Assembly: GCF_003201655.1 (NCBI RefSeq)
Contig: NZ_QJJU01000005.1
Location: forward strand, 239,385-303,384
Direction of reading: 5' to 3'
Origin: Mycolicibacterium moriokaense
GTDB taxonomy: Bacteria > Actinomycetota > Actinomycetes > Mycobacteriales > Mycobacteriaceae
DNA length: 64,000 nucleotides
A program made the translations under genes and the position numbers. The notes below the pieces were generated by a model. That model saw only the letters and a program-made list of their open reading frames with translations. It had not been told where the DNA came from and searched no databases. Of the stretch, positions 52,155 to 61,889 are shown in pieces; the first letter of the stretch is position 1, and every line of letters begins with the position of its first letter.

Positions 52155-52939
52155 TGGACCCCAGAGATCTCGCAGTACGCATCATCCCGTGCCTTGACGT
52201 CGACGACGGCCGCGTGGTCAAGGGCGTCAACTTCGAGAACCTGCGCGACGCAGGCGATCCCGTCGAGTTGGCCGCCGCCTACGATGCGGAGGGCGCAGAC
52301 GAGCTGACGTTCCTGGACGTCACCGCATCGTCGTCGGGCCGAGCCACGATGCTTGACGTCGTCAAACGCACCGCCGAGCAGGTGTTCATCCCACTCACCG
52401 TCGGCGGCGGGGTGCGGTCGGTGGCGGATGTCGACGTGCTGTTGCGGGCGGGTGCCGACAAGGTGGCGGTCAACACCGCTGCGATCGCGCGCCCGGAACT
52501 GCTCGCGGAATTGTCCCGTCAGTTCGGGTCGCAATGCATCGTGTTGTCGGTCGACGCCCGCACCGTCCCGCAGGGCGAGCCGCCGACTCCGTCGGGCTGG
52601 GAGGTCACCACACACGGCGGCCGCCGTGGCACGGGGATCGACGCCATCGAATGGGCCACCCGCGGAGCCGAACTCGGCGTCGGAGAGATCTTGCTGAACT
52701 CCATGGACTATGACGGCACGAAGGCCGGTTTCGACCTGAAGATGCTGCGTGCGGTCCGTGGCGCGGTGTCCGTCCCGGTGATCGCCAGTGGCGGGGCAGG
52801 GGCGGTGGAACATTTCGCGCCAGCCGTTGTTGCAGGTGCCGACGCCGTACTTGCCGCCAGCGTGTTCCACTTCCGCGAACTGACCATCGGCGAGGTCAAG
52901 GCGGCGATGGCGGCAGAAGGGATCGTGGTGCGGCAATGA
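52154..52939 (+). CDS. hisF: Imidazole glycerol phosphate synthase, cyclase subunit
   Basis: Beta/alpha-barrel synthase of 261 aa that uses ammonia from HisH to form IGP and AICAR. Catalytic Asp D15 is in [15 protein letters not shown]; the second is in [22 protein letters not shown] and ASGGAG are the phosphate loops. The ATG overlaps the impA TGA by one base; its end overlaps hisI by 4 nt. Confidence 0.97.
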   Translation: MDPRDLAVRIIPCLDVDDGRVVKGVNFENLRDAGDPVELAAAYDAEGADELTFLDVTASSSGRATMLDVVKRTAEQVFIPLTVGGGVRSVADVDVLLRAGADKVAVNTAAIARPELLAELSRQFGSQCIVLSVDARTVPQGEPPTPSGWEVTTHGGRRGTGIDAIEWATRGAELGVGEILLNSMDYDGTKAGFDLKMLRAVRGAVSVPVIASGGAGAVEHFAPAVVAGADAVLAASVFHFRELTIGEVKAAMAAEGIVVRQ

Positions 52940-53283
52940 CGCTTGACGCAGGCATCGCGTCGCGGCTGAAACGTGACGCCAACGGGCTATTCACGGCGGT
53001 CGCGCAGGAGCGCGGCACGGGGCAGGTCCTGATGGTGGCGTGGATGGACGACATCGCGCTGGCCCGCACGCTGGAAACCCGCAAGGCCACCTACTACTCG
53101 CGCTCGCGGCAGCAGCACTGGGTCAAGGGGGAGACCTCGGGCCACACCCAATACGTGCACTCGGTGCGGCTGGACTGCGACGGCGACACGGTGCTGCTCG
53201 AGGTCGACCAGGTCGGCGCGGCCTGCCACACCGGCGACCACACTTGCTTCGACGCCGACCTACTGCTTGCTCCGGAGGATTAA
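52936..53283 (+). CDS. hisI: Phosphoribosyl-AMP cyclohydrolase
   Basis: Zinc- and magnesium-dependent ring opening in histidine synthesis; 115 aa, cyclohydrolase domain only, with no fused HisE. Motifs: [40 protein letters not shown], and metal cysteines in DCDGDTVLL and [10 protein letters not shown]. Last his gene of the operon. Its TAA stop forms the first bases of the TAAGCT -10 for the following gene. Confidence 0.97.
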   Translation: MTLDAGIASRLKRDANGLFTAVAQERGTGQVLMVAWMDDIALARTLETRKATYYSRSRQQHWVKGETSGHTQYVHSVRLDCDGDTVLLEVDQVGAACHTGDHTCFDADLLLAPED

Positions 53284-53292
53284 GCTGCCTGC

Positions 53293-54279
53293 GTGAAGAA
53301 GCTTGCAGCAGTTGCCATTTTGGGGGCGGCCGCACTGGCGGCGCGCCGGTATCTGACGATGCGGGACGCCATGGCAGCCGTCCCTGCGGATATGCGCAAC
53401 CCGGTGTTGCCGTTTGTCTCAGGCACAATCAGCAGGCAGAACCTGCCGCTGTACCGCCTGCAGTCTCGGGTTCGTACGCCGTCGGGCCGTGGCGTCACGG
53501 TGACCAAGCGATACGTCGGTGACAGCGCCATCCCGGTGCTGGTCACCACACCCGTCGACGGCCAAAGCGCACGACCTGGCGTGTTGTCGATTCACGGGGG
53601 CGGCTACATCCTGGGTTCGCCGCAAATGGAGGCGTTCGGGACAGGCCGTCTCGTGCGCGATCTCGGCGTCGTGACGGTGTCACCGGACTATCGGCTGGCG
53701 CCAGAGCATCCGTTTCCTGCTGCGCTCGACGACTGCATGACGACCCTGGACTGGATGCGCGCACACGCAGAGGAGCTCGGCATCGACTCCGACCGCATCG
53801 CCGTGATGGGAGCGAGCGCAGGCGGGGGGCTGGCGGCCGCCGTCGCGCAGCGCAGTCATGACGAGGGCATCCCGCTGCGCGCGCAGGTGCTGGTGTACCC
53901 GATGATCGACGACCGGGCCGTGCTGCGGGACGACCACGCAGGCCGCGGTCGCTTTCTGTGGACACCGGCGAACAATCGGTTCGGATGGACGTCGTATCTC
54001 GGCCGTGAGCCGCGGATGTCGGACGCTCCCGAGTACGCGGCGCCCGCCCGGCGTACCGATCTGACCGGACTGCCACCGGCATGGGTGGGCGTGGGCGATC
54101 TCGACCTGTTCTACGACGAGGACGTCGACTACGCCGAGAAGCTAAGAGCCAGCGGAGTCCCGTGCGAACTCGTCACCGTGCCGGGCATGTATCACGGCGC
54201 GGACGGCCTCGCGCCGAAAGCCCGGTCGATGCAGGACTTTCGGCGCGGCGTGACGGATCACCTACGGACGTACTTGTAG
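53293..54279 (+). CDS. HSL-family alpha/beta hydrolase (esterase/lipase)
   Basis: A 328-aa esterase of the hormone-sensitive-lipase family. The oxyanion motif is HGGGYILG (H101-G104), the nucleophile S175 is in GASAGGG, the acid is in GVGDLDLFYDED and the base in GMYHGADG. The N-terminal KKLAAVAILGAAALAARRYL may be a signal anchor. TAAGCT (53281-53286), whose TAA is also the hisI stop, is 6 nt before the GTG, predicting an independent leaderless transcript. Substrate unknown. Confidence 0.9.
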   Translation: MKKLAAVAILGAAALAARRYLTMRDAMAAVPADMRNPVLPFVSGTISRQNLPLYRLQSRVRTPSGRGVTVTKRYVGDSAIPVLVTTPVDGQSARPGVLSIHGGGYILGSPQMEAFGTGRLVRDLGVVTVSPDYRLAPEHPFPAALDDCMTTLDWMRAHAEELGIDSDRIAVMGASAGGGLAAAVAQRSHDEGIPLRAQVLVYPMIDDRAVLRDDHAGRGRFLWTPANNRFGWTSYLGREPRMSDAPEYAAPARRTDLTGLPPAWVGVGDLDLFYDEDVDYAEKLRASGVPCELVTVPGMYHGADGLAPKARSMQDFRRGVTDHLRTYL

Positions 54280-54284
54280 GCGCG

Positions 54285-54662
54285 TTAGTTCCCGGGTTGC
54301 TCGGCTAATTGCTCGTCCAGTTGTGTCTGTTGTTCGGCCGCCTCGTTTTGCTGTTCGGCTTCCTGCTCGGATTGCTCCATCTGCTGAAGTGAGTCCTGAA
54401 GCTGCTGCTGGGCCTGTTCATTGTCCTCGTCCTGCTGCTGTTGCCACTCTTCGTCTTCTTGCTCTTGGGCAAGCAGCTCGGAGTCGTCGTCATCGGAGTC
54501 GGAGTCGGCGTCGTCGGAATCGTCGTCGCTCGGACCGACTGCCGGACCACCTGGCGGTGGCGCCGCATGAGCGCGCGCCTCCATTGATGCGGGCGGGATC
54601 GCGGCGACGAATATACCCAACGCGAGGACTGCCGCTGTGGCGATGCACCTGACGTAAGTCAT
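54285..54662 (-). CDS. Secreted acidic, Gln/Glu-rich low-complexity protein
   Basis: A 125-aa protein. Residues 1-33 form a Sec signal peptide (CIATAAVLALGIFVAAIPPA, cleavage near AHA). A short Pro/Gly stretch is followed by an Asp/Ser run (DDDSDDADSDSDDDDSE) and about 70 residues almost entirely Gln and Glu with heptad-like Leu/Met spacing, suggesting an extended helix or coiled coil. No cysteine lies in the mature part. TAGCGT (54674-54669) is 6 nt before the ATG, supporting real expression. Function unknown; possible cation binding or surface exposure is inference. Confidence 0.8.
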   Translation of the reverse strand: MTYVRCIATAAVLALGIFVAAIPPASMEARAHAAPPPGGPAVGPSDDDSDDADSDSDDDDSELLAQEQEDEEWQQQQDEDNEQAQQQLQDSLQQMEQSEQEAEQQNEAAEQQTQLDEQLAEQPGN

Positions 54663-54749
54663 CTACTTACGCTAGGGCCGTCGACTGTGTCCCGGTTAAG
54701 TTGGCGGCCTTAGCCTGCTGTGAACCTGATCCTCTTGCAGACTGTGACG

Positions 54750-55541
54750 ATGCCCCGCTTTGCCGATCGCGTCGCCCTCGTCACCGGCGCGAGCTCCGGA
54801 ATCGGCCGCGCCACCGCGCTTCGACTGGCACAGGAGGGCGCGGCCGTCGCACTCGTGGCACTGCCCGGCGACGACCTGGAGGCGGCGGCAGAAGAGTGTC
54901 GCGCCAGCGGATCCGCTGCGCTCGTCGCGCCGGCCGACGTAGCGGATTCCAACCAAGTGGCCGCGGCGTTCGATCACGCCGAGACCCTTGGCCCCGTGTC
55001 GGCAGTCTTCAGCAATGCAGGCATCTCGATCGTCGGCCCCGCTGTTTCGCTGGACGACGACGACTGGCTGCGGCAGCTGGACGTGAACCTGTCCGGCAGC
55101 TTCTACGTCGTACGGGAGGCCGCCAGGCGGATGATTCCGCTCGGCCGCGGCGCCATCGTGCTGACCGGGTCGGAGCTCGGTCTGCTCGGCCAACAGGGAT
55201 ATGTCGGCTACACAGCGACGAAAGGCGGCGTGCTGGCGATGACGCGTGCCCTCGCGGCGGAGCTGGCCGGTCACGGAATCCGGGTGAACAGCATCTCCCC
55301 GGGCACCACTGAGACGCCAATGCTGCTGGCCGAATTCGCTGCTGCACCCGACCCCGCGAGGGAGCGCGCCGAGAACGAGTCGACGATTCCGGTCGGCCGT
55401 TTCGGGCAGCCCGGAGACATCGCCGCGGCCGTCGCGTTCCTGTTGTCGGACGAGGCCGGCTACATCACCGGAGCCAACATGGTCGTCGATGGCGGGCGCA
55501 CATCATGTTTCACCGCGGGCACCCTCGGCATTCCTGATTAG
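54750..55541 (+). CDS. Short-chain dehydrogenase/reductase
   Basis: A 263-aa NAD(P)-dependent SDR. The cofactor motif VTGASSGIGRA is at residues 11-21, NAG in FSNAGIS, catalytic Ser in LTGSELGLLG, and Y-x3-K in GYTATKGG. GQPGDIAAAVAFLLSDEAGY and GANMVVDGG complete the classical pattern. The ATG at 54750 is preferred because the Rossmann strand follows within 8 residues; a GTG at 54720 is in frame and TAGCCT (54711-54716) is the probable -10. The stop overlaps the convergent ABC gene. Substrate unknown. Confidence 0.92.
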   Translation: MPRFADRVALVTGASSGIGRATALRLAQEGAAVALVALPGDDLEAAAEECRASGSAALVAPADVADSNQVAAAFDHAETLGPVSAVFSNAGISIVGPAVSLDDDDWLRQLDVNLSGSFYVVREAARRMIPLGRGAIVLTGSELGLLGQQGYVGYTATKGGVLAMTRALAAELAGHGIRVNSISPGTTETPMLLAEFAAAPDPARERAENESTIPVGRFGQPGDIAAAVAFLLSDEAGYITGANMVVDGGRTSCFTAGTLGIPD

Positions 55542-56335
55542 ACGTCGATGCGGGTGGCCTTGGTGCGCGCGATCCACCGGCCGTCGTCGTAGCGGACTTC
55601 AACGGGGTGTGCGAACGCGGCCGTGACGTTGTCGGTCGTTACGGTTTGGCGTGCAGGCCCTGCAGCGACGGTGCGGCCCTCCGCGATGAGCAGCGCGTGA
55701 GTCGTGGTGGTCGGCAGCTCCTCGAGGTGATGAGTGACCAGAATCGAGGCCACCTCCGGATGGGTCTCGTCGAGCGTGTCGATGGTTTCCAGCAGCTGTT
55801 CACGCGCGGCGACGTCGAGACCCGTGGTTGGCTCGTCGAGCAGCAACAGCCGAGGGCCCGAAATCAATGCGCGCGCAATGAGACTGCGGCCGCGCTCACC
55901 CTGCGAAAGAGTGGGCCAGACATCGGTCGCCCTGCGGGAGAGGCCGACCGTTTCGATCATGTCGTCCGCGCGGCGGAGTTCGTCGGCCGTTGGCGTCCAG
56001 CGGTTGGGGATGTCGATGGTGGCGGTGATGCCAGTGAGCACCACTTCACGCACGGTCAACGGGTACTGCAGGCGATGCCGCGGATTCACGTGGCCGATCG
56101 AATGACGCAGCCGCGCCAGGTCGACGCGACCCATCTGCTCGCCGAGGATGCGAACGGTCCCCGAAGTGGGAAACGTGACCGCGGCGCAGAAGCCGAGCAA
56201 CGAACTCTTACCGGCGCCGTTGGGGCCCAGCAGCGCCCAGTGCTCGCCGGCCTGCACGGTCAGCGAGATGCCGTCGATGATCTGCTTGCCGTCGCGACGA
56301 AACGTCACATCGGCGAGTTCCAGAACCGGCGTCAC
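55538..56335 (-). CDS. ABC transporter-type ATP-binding protein without visible permease
   Basis: A 265-aa ATPase. Walker A is GPNGAGKSS (K43), the signature is LSQGERGR, Walker B is RLLLLDEPTTGLD, and the switch histidine is in VTHHLEEL. The pattern resembles the YlmA/ModF-like single ATPases. No membrane subunit lies next to it, so it may pair with a distant permease or act outside transport. The GTG at 56335 overlaps the bcpB stop by 4 nt, so it is translated with bcpB. Confidence 0.9.
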   Translation of the reverse strand: MTPVLELADVTFRRDGKQIIDGISLTVQAGEHWALLGPNGAGKSSLLGFCAAVTFPTSGTVRILGEQMGRVDLARLRHSIGHVNPRHRLQYPLTVREVVLTGITATIDIPNRWTPTADELRRADDMIETVGLSRRATDVWPTLSQGERGRSLIARALISGPRLLLLDEPTTGLDVAAREQLLETIDTLDETHPEVASILVTHHLEELPTTTTHALLIAEGRTVAAGPARQTVTTDNVTAAFAHPVEVRYDDGRWIARTKATRIDV

Positions 56336-56796
56336 GCCGATTGCCGCTCGCGCAGCACCTCCAGTGCCTTGTCGGCGTGGGTGTCCATGCTGACCTCACT
56401 GGCGATCACCTCGAGCACCGTGCGGTCGGTGTCGATGACGAACGTCGTGCGCTTGACGGGCATGAGCTTTCCTAGCAACCCGCGTTTGACGCCGAACTGC
56501 GTCGCGACGGTGCCATCGGAGTCCGACAACAGCGGGTAGTCGAAGCTTTCCTTGTCGGCGAACTTCGCCTGCTTCTCAACGGCATCGGTGCTGATGCCGA
56601 CGCGGTTCGCACCGACGGCGGCGAACTCCGATGCCAGGTCTCGGAAGTGGCATGCCTCTTTGGTGCACCCGTACGTCATGGCCGCGGGATAGAAGAACAA
56701 CACGATCGGGCCGCCGGCCAGAAGCTCTGTGAGGCTTCGCACAGTGCCCTTTTGGTCCGGCAGTTCGAACTCGGCTACCTGGTCACCACGTTTCAT
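56332..56796 (-). CDS. bcpB: Peroxiredoxin, BCP type
   Basis: Thiol peroxidase of 154 aa. The peroxidatic cysteine C44 is in TYGCTKEAC and C49 five residues later is the BCP-type resolving cysteine. [20 protein letters not shown] and [10 protein letters not shown] are family blocks. TAGCGT (56809-56804) is 7 nt before the ATG, so it is leaderless; the longer upstream frame is rejected. It diverges from trpE with 50 bp between starts, the same arrangement as Rv1608c/trpE in M. tuberculosis. Confidence 0.94.
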   Translation of the reverse strand: MKRGDQVAEFELPDQKGTVRSLTELLAGGPIVLFFYPAAMTYGCTKEACHFRDLASEFAAVGANRVGISTDAVEKQAKFADKESFDYPLLSDSDGTVATQFGVKRGLLGKLMPVKRTTFVIDTDRTVLEVIASEVSMDTHADKALEVLRERQSA

Positions 56797-56846
56797 GGGT
56801 GTCACGCTACGCCGGCCGATTTGGAACAGTCTGGGAGGATTGCCTG

Positions 56847-58373
56847 GTGCAAACCACTGCCAACCTCGCGATAACCACGTCGCGCGAGGACTTCCGGGCG
56901 CTGGCCGCCGGGCACCGCGTGGTGCCGGTGACCCGCAAGGTGCTGGCCGACAGTGAGACCCCGCTGTCGGCGTACCGCAAACTTGCCGCAAACCGGCCAG
57001 GGACGTTCTTGCTGGAGTCGGCCGAGAATGGCCGCTCGTGGTCGCGGTGGTCGTTCATCGGCGCTGGCGCGCCTTCCGCGTTGACGGTGCGCGACGGCGA
57101 GGCGGTGTGGCTTGGTGTCACGCCGCGGGACGCACCGCGCGGCGGCGAGCCGCTGCAGGCGCTGCGTGCGACGCTCGAGCTGCTGAAGACCGAGCCGGTG
57201 GCAGGCCTGCCGCCGCTGTCCAGTGGCCTTGTCGGGTTCTTCGCGTACGACATGGTGCGACGGCTGGAGCGGCTGCCTGAGCTTGCGGTTGACGACCTCG
57301 GGCTGCCCGACATGCTGCTGCTGCTGGCCACCGATATCGCCGCCGTCGATCACCACGAGGGCACCATCACGCTGATCGCCAACGCGGTGAACTGGAACGG
57401 CACCGACGAGCGCGTCGACTGGGCGTACGACGACGCCGTCGCCCGGTTGGACGTGATGACTGCGGCGCTGAGTGAGCATCTGCCGTCGACGGTGGCCACG
57501 TTCAGCCGTCCCGAGCCGCTGCATCGCGCGCAGCGCACGGTCGAGGAGTACGGGGCGATCGTCGAAAAACTCGTCGGCGACATCGAGGCGGGCGAGGCGT
57601 TCCAGGTGGTGCCGTCGCAGCGGTTCGAGATGGATACCGCCGCCGACCCGCTCGACGTGTACCGGATGTTGCGGGCGACCAACCCCAGTCCGTACATGTA
57701 TCTGCTGAACGTGCCCAATGACGCGGGCGGACTGGACTTTTCGATAGTCGGATCCAGCCCGGAGGCACTGGTCACGGTCAAGGATGGCAGGGCGACGACA
57801 CATCCGATCGCGGGCACTCGGTGGCGCGGGCAGACCGAGGAAGAGGACCTGCTGCTCGAGAAGGAGCTTGCCGAGGACGAGAAGGAGCGCGCCGAGCACC
57901 TGATGCTGGTCGACCTCGGGCGCAACGACCTCGGCCGGGTATGCCAGCCGGGCACGGTGCGGGTCGAGGACTACAGCCACATCGAGCGCTATAGCCACGT
58001 CATGCACTTGGTGTCGACGGTGACGGGGTTGCTCGCCGACGGCAAGACGGCGCTGGACGCCGTCACCGCGTGCTTCCCCGCGGGCACGCTGTCGGGCGCG
58101 CCGAAGGTGCGGGCGATGGAGCTGATCGAGGAGGTCGAGAAGACCCGCCGCGGCCTCTACGGCGGGGTGCTCGGCTATCTGGATTTCGCAGGCAACGCCG
58201 ACTTCGCGATCGCCATCCGCACCGCGCTGATGCGGGGTGGCACGGCATATGTGCAGGCAGGCGGGGGAGTCGTGGCCGATTCCAACGGGCCGTACGAGTA
58301 CAACGAGGCGGCGAACAAGGCCAAGGCGGTCCTGAACGCGATCGCCGCTGCGGAAACGCTGACCGACCCGTGA
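56847..58373 (+). CDS. trpE: Anthranilate synthase component I
   Basis: Makes anthranilate from chorismate with an amidotransferase partner not encoded here; 508 aa. The feedback site [18 protein letters not shown] is intact. Catalytic blocks are [54 protein letters not shown] and [18 protein letters not shown] lies 8 nt before the GTG. No Trp-rich leader peptide is visible upstream. The stop overlaps the next start by 4 nt. Confidence 0.97.
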   Translation: MQTTANLAITTSREDFRALAAGHRVVPVTRKVLADSETPLSAYRKLAANRPGTFLLESAENGRSWSRWSFIGAGAPSALTVRDGEAVWLGVTPRDAPRGGEPLQALRATLELLKTEPVAGLPPLSSGLVGFFAYDMVRRLERLPELAVDDLGLPDMLLLLATDIAAVDHHEGTITLIANAVNWNGTDERVDWAYDDAVARLDVMTAALSEHLPSTVATFSRPEPLHRAQRTVEEYGAIVEKLVGDIEAGEAFQVVPSQRFEMDTAADPLDVYRMLRATNPSPYMYLLNVPNDAGGLDFSIVGSSPEALVTVKDGRATTHPIAGTRWRGQTEEEDLLLEKELAEDEKERAEHLMLVDLGRNDLGRVCQPGTVRVEDYSHIERYSHVMHLVSTVTGLLADGKTALDAVTACFPAGTLSGAPKVRAMELIEEVEKTRRGLYGGVLGYLDFAGNADFAIAIRTALMRGGTAYVQAGGGVVADSNGPYEYNEAANKAKAVLNAIAAAETLTDP

Positions 58374-58951
58374 TCCGTTTTGCGCCGCTGCTGCTGGTGC
58401 TGTCCGCCGCCGCGCTGTGGGGCGCGTCGCGAATGGTGTGGGTCGACGTGCAGTCGTTCGACGGGCTCGGCCAGCCCAAGGCCTCGGCATTGACCGGCGG
58501 CACGTGGTCGACGGCGCTCGTACCGCTGGCGGCCATCCTGTTGGTTGCGGCCATCGCTCCGATTGCGCTGCGCGGCTGGCGACTGGGAGTGCTTGCCGTG
58601 GTCATCGCTGCATTGAGCGCTGTGATGGGTTACCTCGCGATCAGCCTGTGGGTGATCCGCGACGTCGCAGTGCGCGCCGTTCACCTTGCCGGGGTGCCGG
58701 CAGCCGATCTGGTGGGTACTCAGCGGCACTACGGTGGCGCCATACTCACGTTGGTGGCCGCGATGGGCACTCTCGTGGGTGCGGCGCTGCTCTTGCGGTC
58801 GGTCGCAAAACCGCGGCCGGAGGTCGACCGATACGAGCGCCGCAAATCGGCACAGTCGCCTCAGGACGACGCTGATACGTCCGAGCGGGTGATCTGGGAC
58901 GCCCTTGACGAGGGGCGGGACCCGACCGATCCGGACAACAAGGGTCGGTGA
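58370..58951 (+). CDS. Trp-operon-associated transmembrane protein (TP)
   Basis: A 193-aa membrane protein of the actinobacterial Trp_oprn_chp family that occurs only between trpE and trpC. Four helices: [60 protein letters not shown] and [20 protein letters not shown]. The charged C-terminal tail ends [10 protein letters not shown]. The first loop has a conserved [10 protein letters not shown]. Function unknown. Translationally coupled to trpE; 71 nt separate it from trpC. Confidence 0.88.
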   Translation: MIRFAPLLLVLSAAALWGASRMVWVDVQSFDGLGQPKASALTGGTWSTALVPLAAILLVAAIAPIALRGWRLGVLAVVIAALSAVMGYLAISLWVIRDVAVRAVHLAGVPAADLVGTQRHYGGAILTLVAAMGTLVGAALLLRSVAKPRPEVDRYERRKSAQSPQDDADTSERVIWDALDEGRDPTDPDNKGR

Positions 58952-58973
58952 TCGATCGTGCTGTGGTGGCGGC

Positions 58974-59022
58974 TACCCTTCGATGAAGATCAACCGCGCT
59001 CACAGGAAGGACGGCGACGGGT
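58974..59022 (+). promoter_or_regulatory. Possible internal promoter and leader of trpC
   Basis: TACCCT at 58974-58979 fits the TANNNT -10 pattern and would start transcription near 58986, giving a leader of about 36 nt with AGGAAGG before the trpC ATG. A short in-frame start (ATGAAG at 58990) opens a reading frame without Trp codons, so classical attenuation is not supported. The site would let trpCBA be expressed apart from trpE. Confidence 0.4.
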
Positions 59023-59841
59023 ATGAGTTCGGTGACCGTGCTCGACTCCATCATCGAGGGAGTCCGCGCCGACGTTGCCGCTCGTGAGGCTGTCATTCCC
59101 CTCGCCGAGATCAAGGAGATGGCGAAGGACGCGCCGCCGCCGCTGAACGTGATGGCCGCGCTGCGCGAACCGGGTATCGGCGTCATCGCGGAAGTGAAGC
59201 GGGCGAGCCCGTCCCGCGGTGAGCTGGCATCGATCGCCGATCCGGCCAAACTGGCCCGCGCATACGAGGACGGCGGAGCGCGCATCATCAGCGTGCTGAC
59301 CGAGCAGCGCCGGTTCAACGGCTCGCTCGACGACCTGGATGCGGTGCGCGCGACGGTATCAATTCCGGTGTTGCGCAAGGACTTTATCGTCCGGCCGTAT
59401 CAGATTCACGAAGCCCGTGCGCACGGCGCCGACATGCTGCTGCTGATCGTCGCCGCGCTGGAGCAGCCGGTGTTGGAGTCGATGCTCGAACGCACCGAGT
59501 CGCTGGGTATGGCGGCGCTCGTCGAGGTGCACACCGAGGAAGAGGCCGACCGCGCGTTGCAGGCGGGCGCGAAGGTCATCGGCGTCAATGCGCGCGACCT
59601 CAAGACGCTTGACGTCGATCGGGATTGCTTCGCGCGCATCGCACCGGGGTTGCCGAGCAATGTCATTCGCGTCGCCGAGTCGGGGATACGCGGCACCGCC
59701 GATCTGCTTGCGTACGCCGGGGCGGGTGCCGATGCGGTGCTCGTCGGCGAGGGACTGGTCACCAGTGGTGACCCCCGCAGCGCCGTAGCCGATTTGGTCA
59801 CCGCAGGCACGCACCCGTCGTGCCCCAAACCAGCACGCTGA
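59023..59841 (+). CDS. trpC: Indole-3-glycerol-phosphate synthase
   Basis: Decarboxylative ring closure of CdRP to indoleglycerol phosphate; 272 aa, single domain without fused TrpF. Catalytic lysines and glutamates are in [31 protein letters not shown] and VAESGIRG. It is followed 3 nt later by trpB. The isomerase step before it is expected to be done by PriA. Confidence 0.97.
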   Translation: MSSVTVLDSIIEGVRADVAAREAVIPLAEIKEMAKDAPPPLNVMAALREPGIGVIAEVKRASPSRGELASIADPAKLARAYEDGGARIISVLTEQRRFNGSLDDLDAVRATVSIPVLRKDFIVRPYQIHEARAHGADMLLLIVAALEQPVLESMLERTESLGMAALVEVHTEEEADRALQAGAKVIGVNARDLKTLDVDRDCFARIAPGLPSNVIRVAESGIRGTADLLAYAGAGADAVLVGEGLVTSGDPRSAVADLVTAGTHPSCPKPAR

Positions 59842-59844
59842 CAA

Positions 59845-61104
59845 GTGGCGGATCTCGCCGGCCCGGAGCTGCCGCGTTCCAGCGCGGCCGTGGCAGAACC
59901 CACCGTCCATGATCCCGATCCGGGTGGCCATTTCGGTGTGTATGGAGGACGATTCGTCCCCGAGGCACTGATGGCCGTCATCGAGGAAGTCACCGCCGCG
60001 TATGAAAAGGCCCGCGGCGACCAGGCTTTCCTCGACGAACTCGACCGGCTGCAACGGCACTACAGTGGCAGGCCGTCGCCCCTTTACGAAGCGCGGCGAC
60101 TCAGTGACCATGCCGGTGGCGCGAGGATCTTCCTGAAGCGAGAAGACCTCAACCACACCGGATCTCACAAGATCAACAATGTGCTGGGTCAGGCGCTGCT
60201 TGCGCGCCAGATGGGCAAGCAGCGGGTGATCGCCGAGACCGGCGCCGGACAGCACGGGGTGGCCACCGCGACGGCGTGCGCACTGCTTGGACTCGAGTGT
60301 GTCGTCTACATGGGCGCCGTCGACACCGCGCGGCAGGCGCTGAACGTGGCGCGGATGCGACTGCTCGGGGCGCGGGTGGTATCGGTCGAGGCCGGTTCCA
60401 AGACCCTGAAGGACGCGATCAACGAGGCGTTCCGTGACTGGGTCACCAACGCGGACAACACTTACTACTGCTTCGGCACTGCCGCGGGCCCGCATCCGTT
60501 CCCGACGATGGTGCGCGACTTTCAGCGCGTGATCGGGCTGGAAACACGAGTGCAGATTGTCGATCAGGCAGGGCGGTTGCCTGACGCGGTTACGGCATGC
60601 GTCGGCGGCGGGTCGAACGCGATCGGTATCTTCCACGCCTTCATCGACGATCCTGAAGTCCGACTGGTCGGCTACGAGGCCGCTGGTGACGGTGTCGAAA
60701 CCGGACGTCACGCGGCGACGTTCACCGGTGGCTCGCCAGGTGCGTTTCAGGGATCGTTCTCGTATCTGCTGCAGGACGAGGACGGGCAGACCATCGAATC
60801 ACATTCGATCTCAGCGGGTTTGGACTACCCGGGGGTCGGCCCCGAGCACGCCTTCCTGAAGGACACCGGCCGTGCGCAGTACTGCCCGATCACTGACACC
60901 GAGGCGATGGATGCCTTCTCGCTGTTGTGCAAGACAGAGGGCATCATCCCCGCGATCGAGTCCGCGCACGCGGTCGCAGGGGCTTTGAAGCTTGGCGTCG
61001 AGTTGGGCCGTGGGTCGATCATCGTGCTGAACATGTCGGGCCGCGGAGACAAGGATGTCGAGACGGCCGCCAAGTGGTTCAACCTGTTGGACGGTGCATC
61101 ATGA
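59845..61104 (+). CDS. trpB: Tryptophan synthase beta subunit
   Basis: PLP enzyme joining indole and serine; 419 aa. The PLP lysine is K109 in [39 protein letters not shown] and [13 protein letters not shown] are diagnostic. An N-terminal extension of about 30 residues precedes the core, as in other mycobacteria. The GTG is 3 nt after trpC. The end overlaps trpA by 4 nt. Confidence 0.98.
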   Translation: MADLAGPELPRSSAAVAEPTVHDPDPGGHFGVYGGRFVPEALMAVIEEVTAAYEKARGDQAFLDELDRLQRHYSGRPSPLYEARRLSDHAGGARIFLKREDLNHTGSHKINNVLGQALLARQMGKQRVIAETGAGQHGVATATACALLGLECVVYMGAVDTARQALNVARMRLLGARVVSVEAGSKTLKDAINEAFRDWVTNADNTYYCFGTAAGPHPFPTMVRDFQRVIGLETRVQIVDQAGRLPDAVTACVGGGSNAIGIFHAFIDDPEVRLVGYEAAGDGVETGRHAATFTGGSPGAFQGSFSYLLQDEDGQTIESHSISAGLDYPGVGPEHAFLKDTGRAQYCPITDTEAMDAFSLLCKTEGIIPAIESAHAVAGALKLGVELGRGSIIVLNMSGRGDKDVETAAKWFNLLDGAS

Positions 61105-61889
61105 GCCGGCTTGCTTCGTTGTTCGACGGGTGCCGCACGGAGGGCCGTTCGGCGTTGATCGGTTACCTGCCGACCGGTTTCCCCGATGTGCCGACGTCGA
61201 TTTCGGCGATGACTGCGATGGTCGAATCCGGATGCGACATCATCGAGGTCGGCATCGCGTACTCGGATCCGGGGATGGACGGCCCGGTTATTGCCGCGGC
61301 GGCCGAGGCGGCACTCCAAGGCGGGGTGCGGGTGCGTGATGCGTTGGCGGCGGTCGAGGCGATCAGCAAGGCCGGCGGCCGGGCGGTAGTGATGACATAT
61401 TGGAACCCGGTGTTGCGTTGGGGTGTCGACGCGTTCGCGCGTGATCTCGCCTCCGCGGGTGGGCTCGGGATGATCACGCCTGACCTGATTCCGGATGAGG
61501 CATCGGAATGGCTGGCGGTATCGGAAGCGCACGATCTGGACCGGATCTTTCTGGTGGCACCGTCATCGACACCGGAGCGTCTTGCGGCGACGGTCAAAGC
61601 CTCACGCGGATTCGTCTACGCCGCTTCGACAATGGGAGTGACGGGGGCTCGGGATGCGGTGTCGGTGGCGGCGCCCGAACTGGTGAGCCGGGTGAAGGCG
61701 GTGTCTGACATTCCGGTCGGTGTCGGGCTGGGCGTTCGGTCGCGTGAGCAGGCAGCGCAGATCGGCGCCTACGCTGACGGGGTGATTGTGGGGTCGGCGC
61801 TGGTATCGGCGTTGAAGGACGGTATTCCGGCGGTGCGGTCGTTGACCGCGGAACTCGCAGACGGTGTGCGGCAGAGGATTACTGCGTGA
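61101..61889 (+). CDS. trpA: Tryptophan synthase alpha subunit
   Basis: Cleaves indoleglycerol phosphate to indole, channelled to TrpB; 262 aa. The catalytic Glu is in [19 protein letters not shown] and the Asp in the same block; [19 protein letters not shown] and [11 protein letters not shown] form the rest of the active site and phosphate loop. The usual GIPFSDP is GIAYSDP here. Translationally coupled to trpB and to lgt (4-nt overlap). Confidence 0.97.
   Translation: MSRLASLFDGCRTEGRSALIGYLPTGFPDVPTSISAMTAMVESGCDIIEVGIAYSDPGMDGPVIAAAAEAALQGGVRVRDALAAVEAISKAGGRAVVMTYWNPVLRWGVDAFARDLASAGGLGMITPDLIPDEASEWLAVSEAHDLDRIFLVAPSSTPERLAATVKASRGFVYAASTMGVTGARDAVSVAAPELVSRVKAVSDIPVGVGLGVRSREQAAQIGAYADGVIVGSALVSALKDGIPAVRSLTAELADGVRQRITA

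Noticed and set aside
54285..54662. CAG/GAG-rich stretch considered as a non-coding repeat
   Set aside because: A signal peptide, an in-frame stop and a well-spaced -10 element support a real coding gene.
56797..56846. Tryptophan leader peptide or attenuator before trpE
   Set aside because: The 50-nt gap has only a single TGG codon in any short frame and no paired terminator structure.
56802..58490. Minus-strand 562-codon frame over trpE
   Set aside because: Antisense to trpE, no motifs, and it would run into the bcpB-trpE promoter gap.
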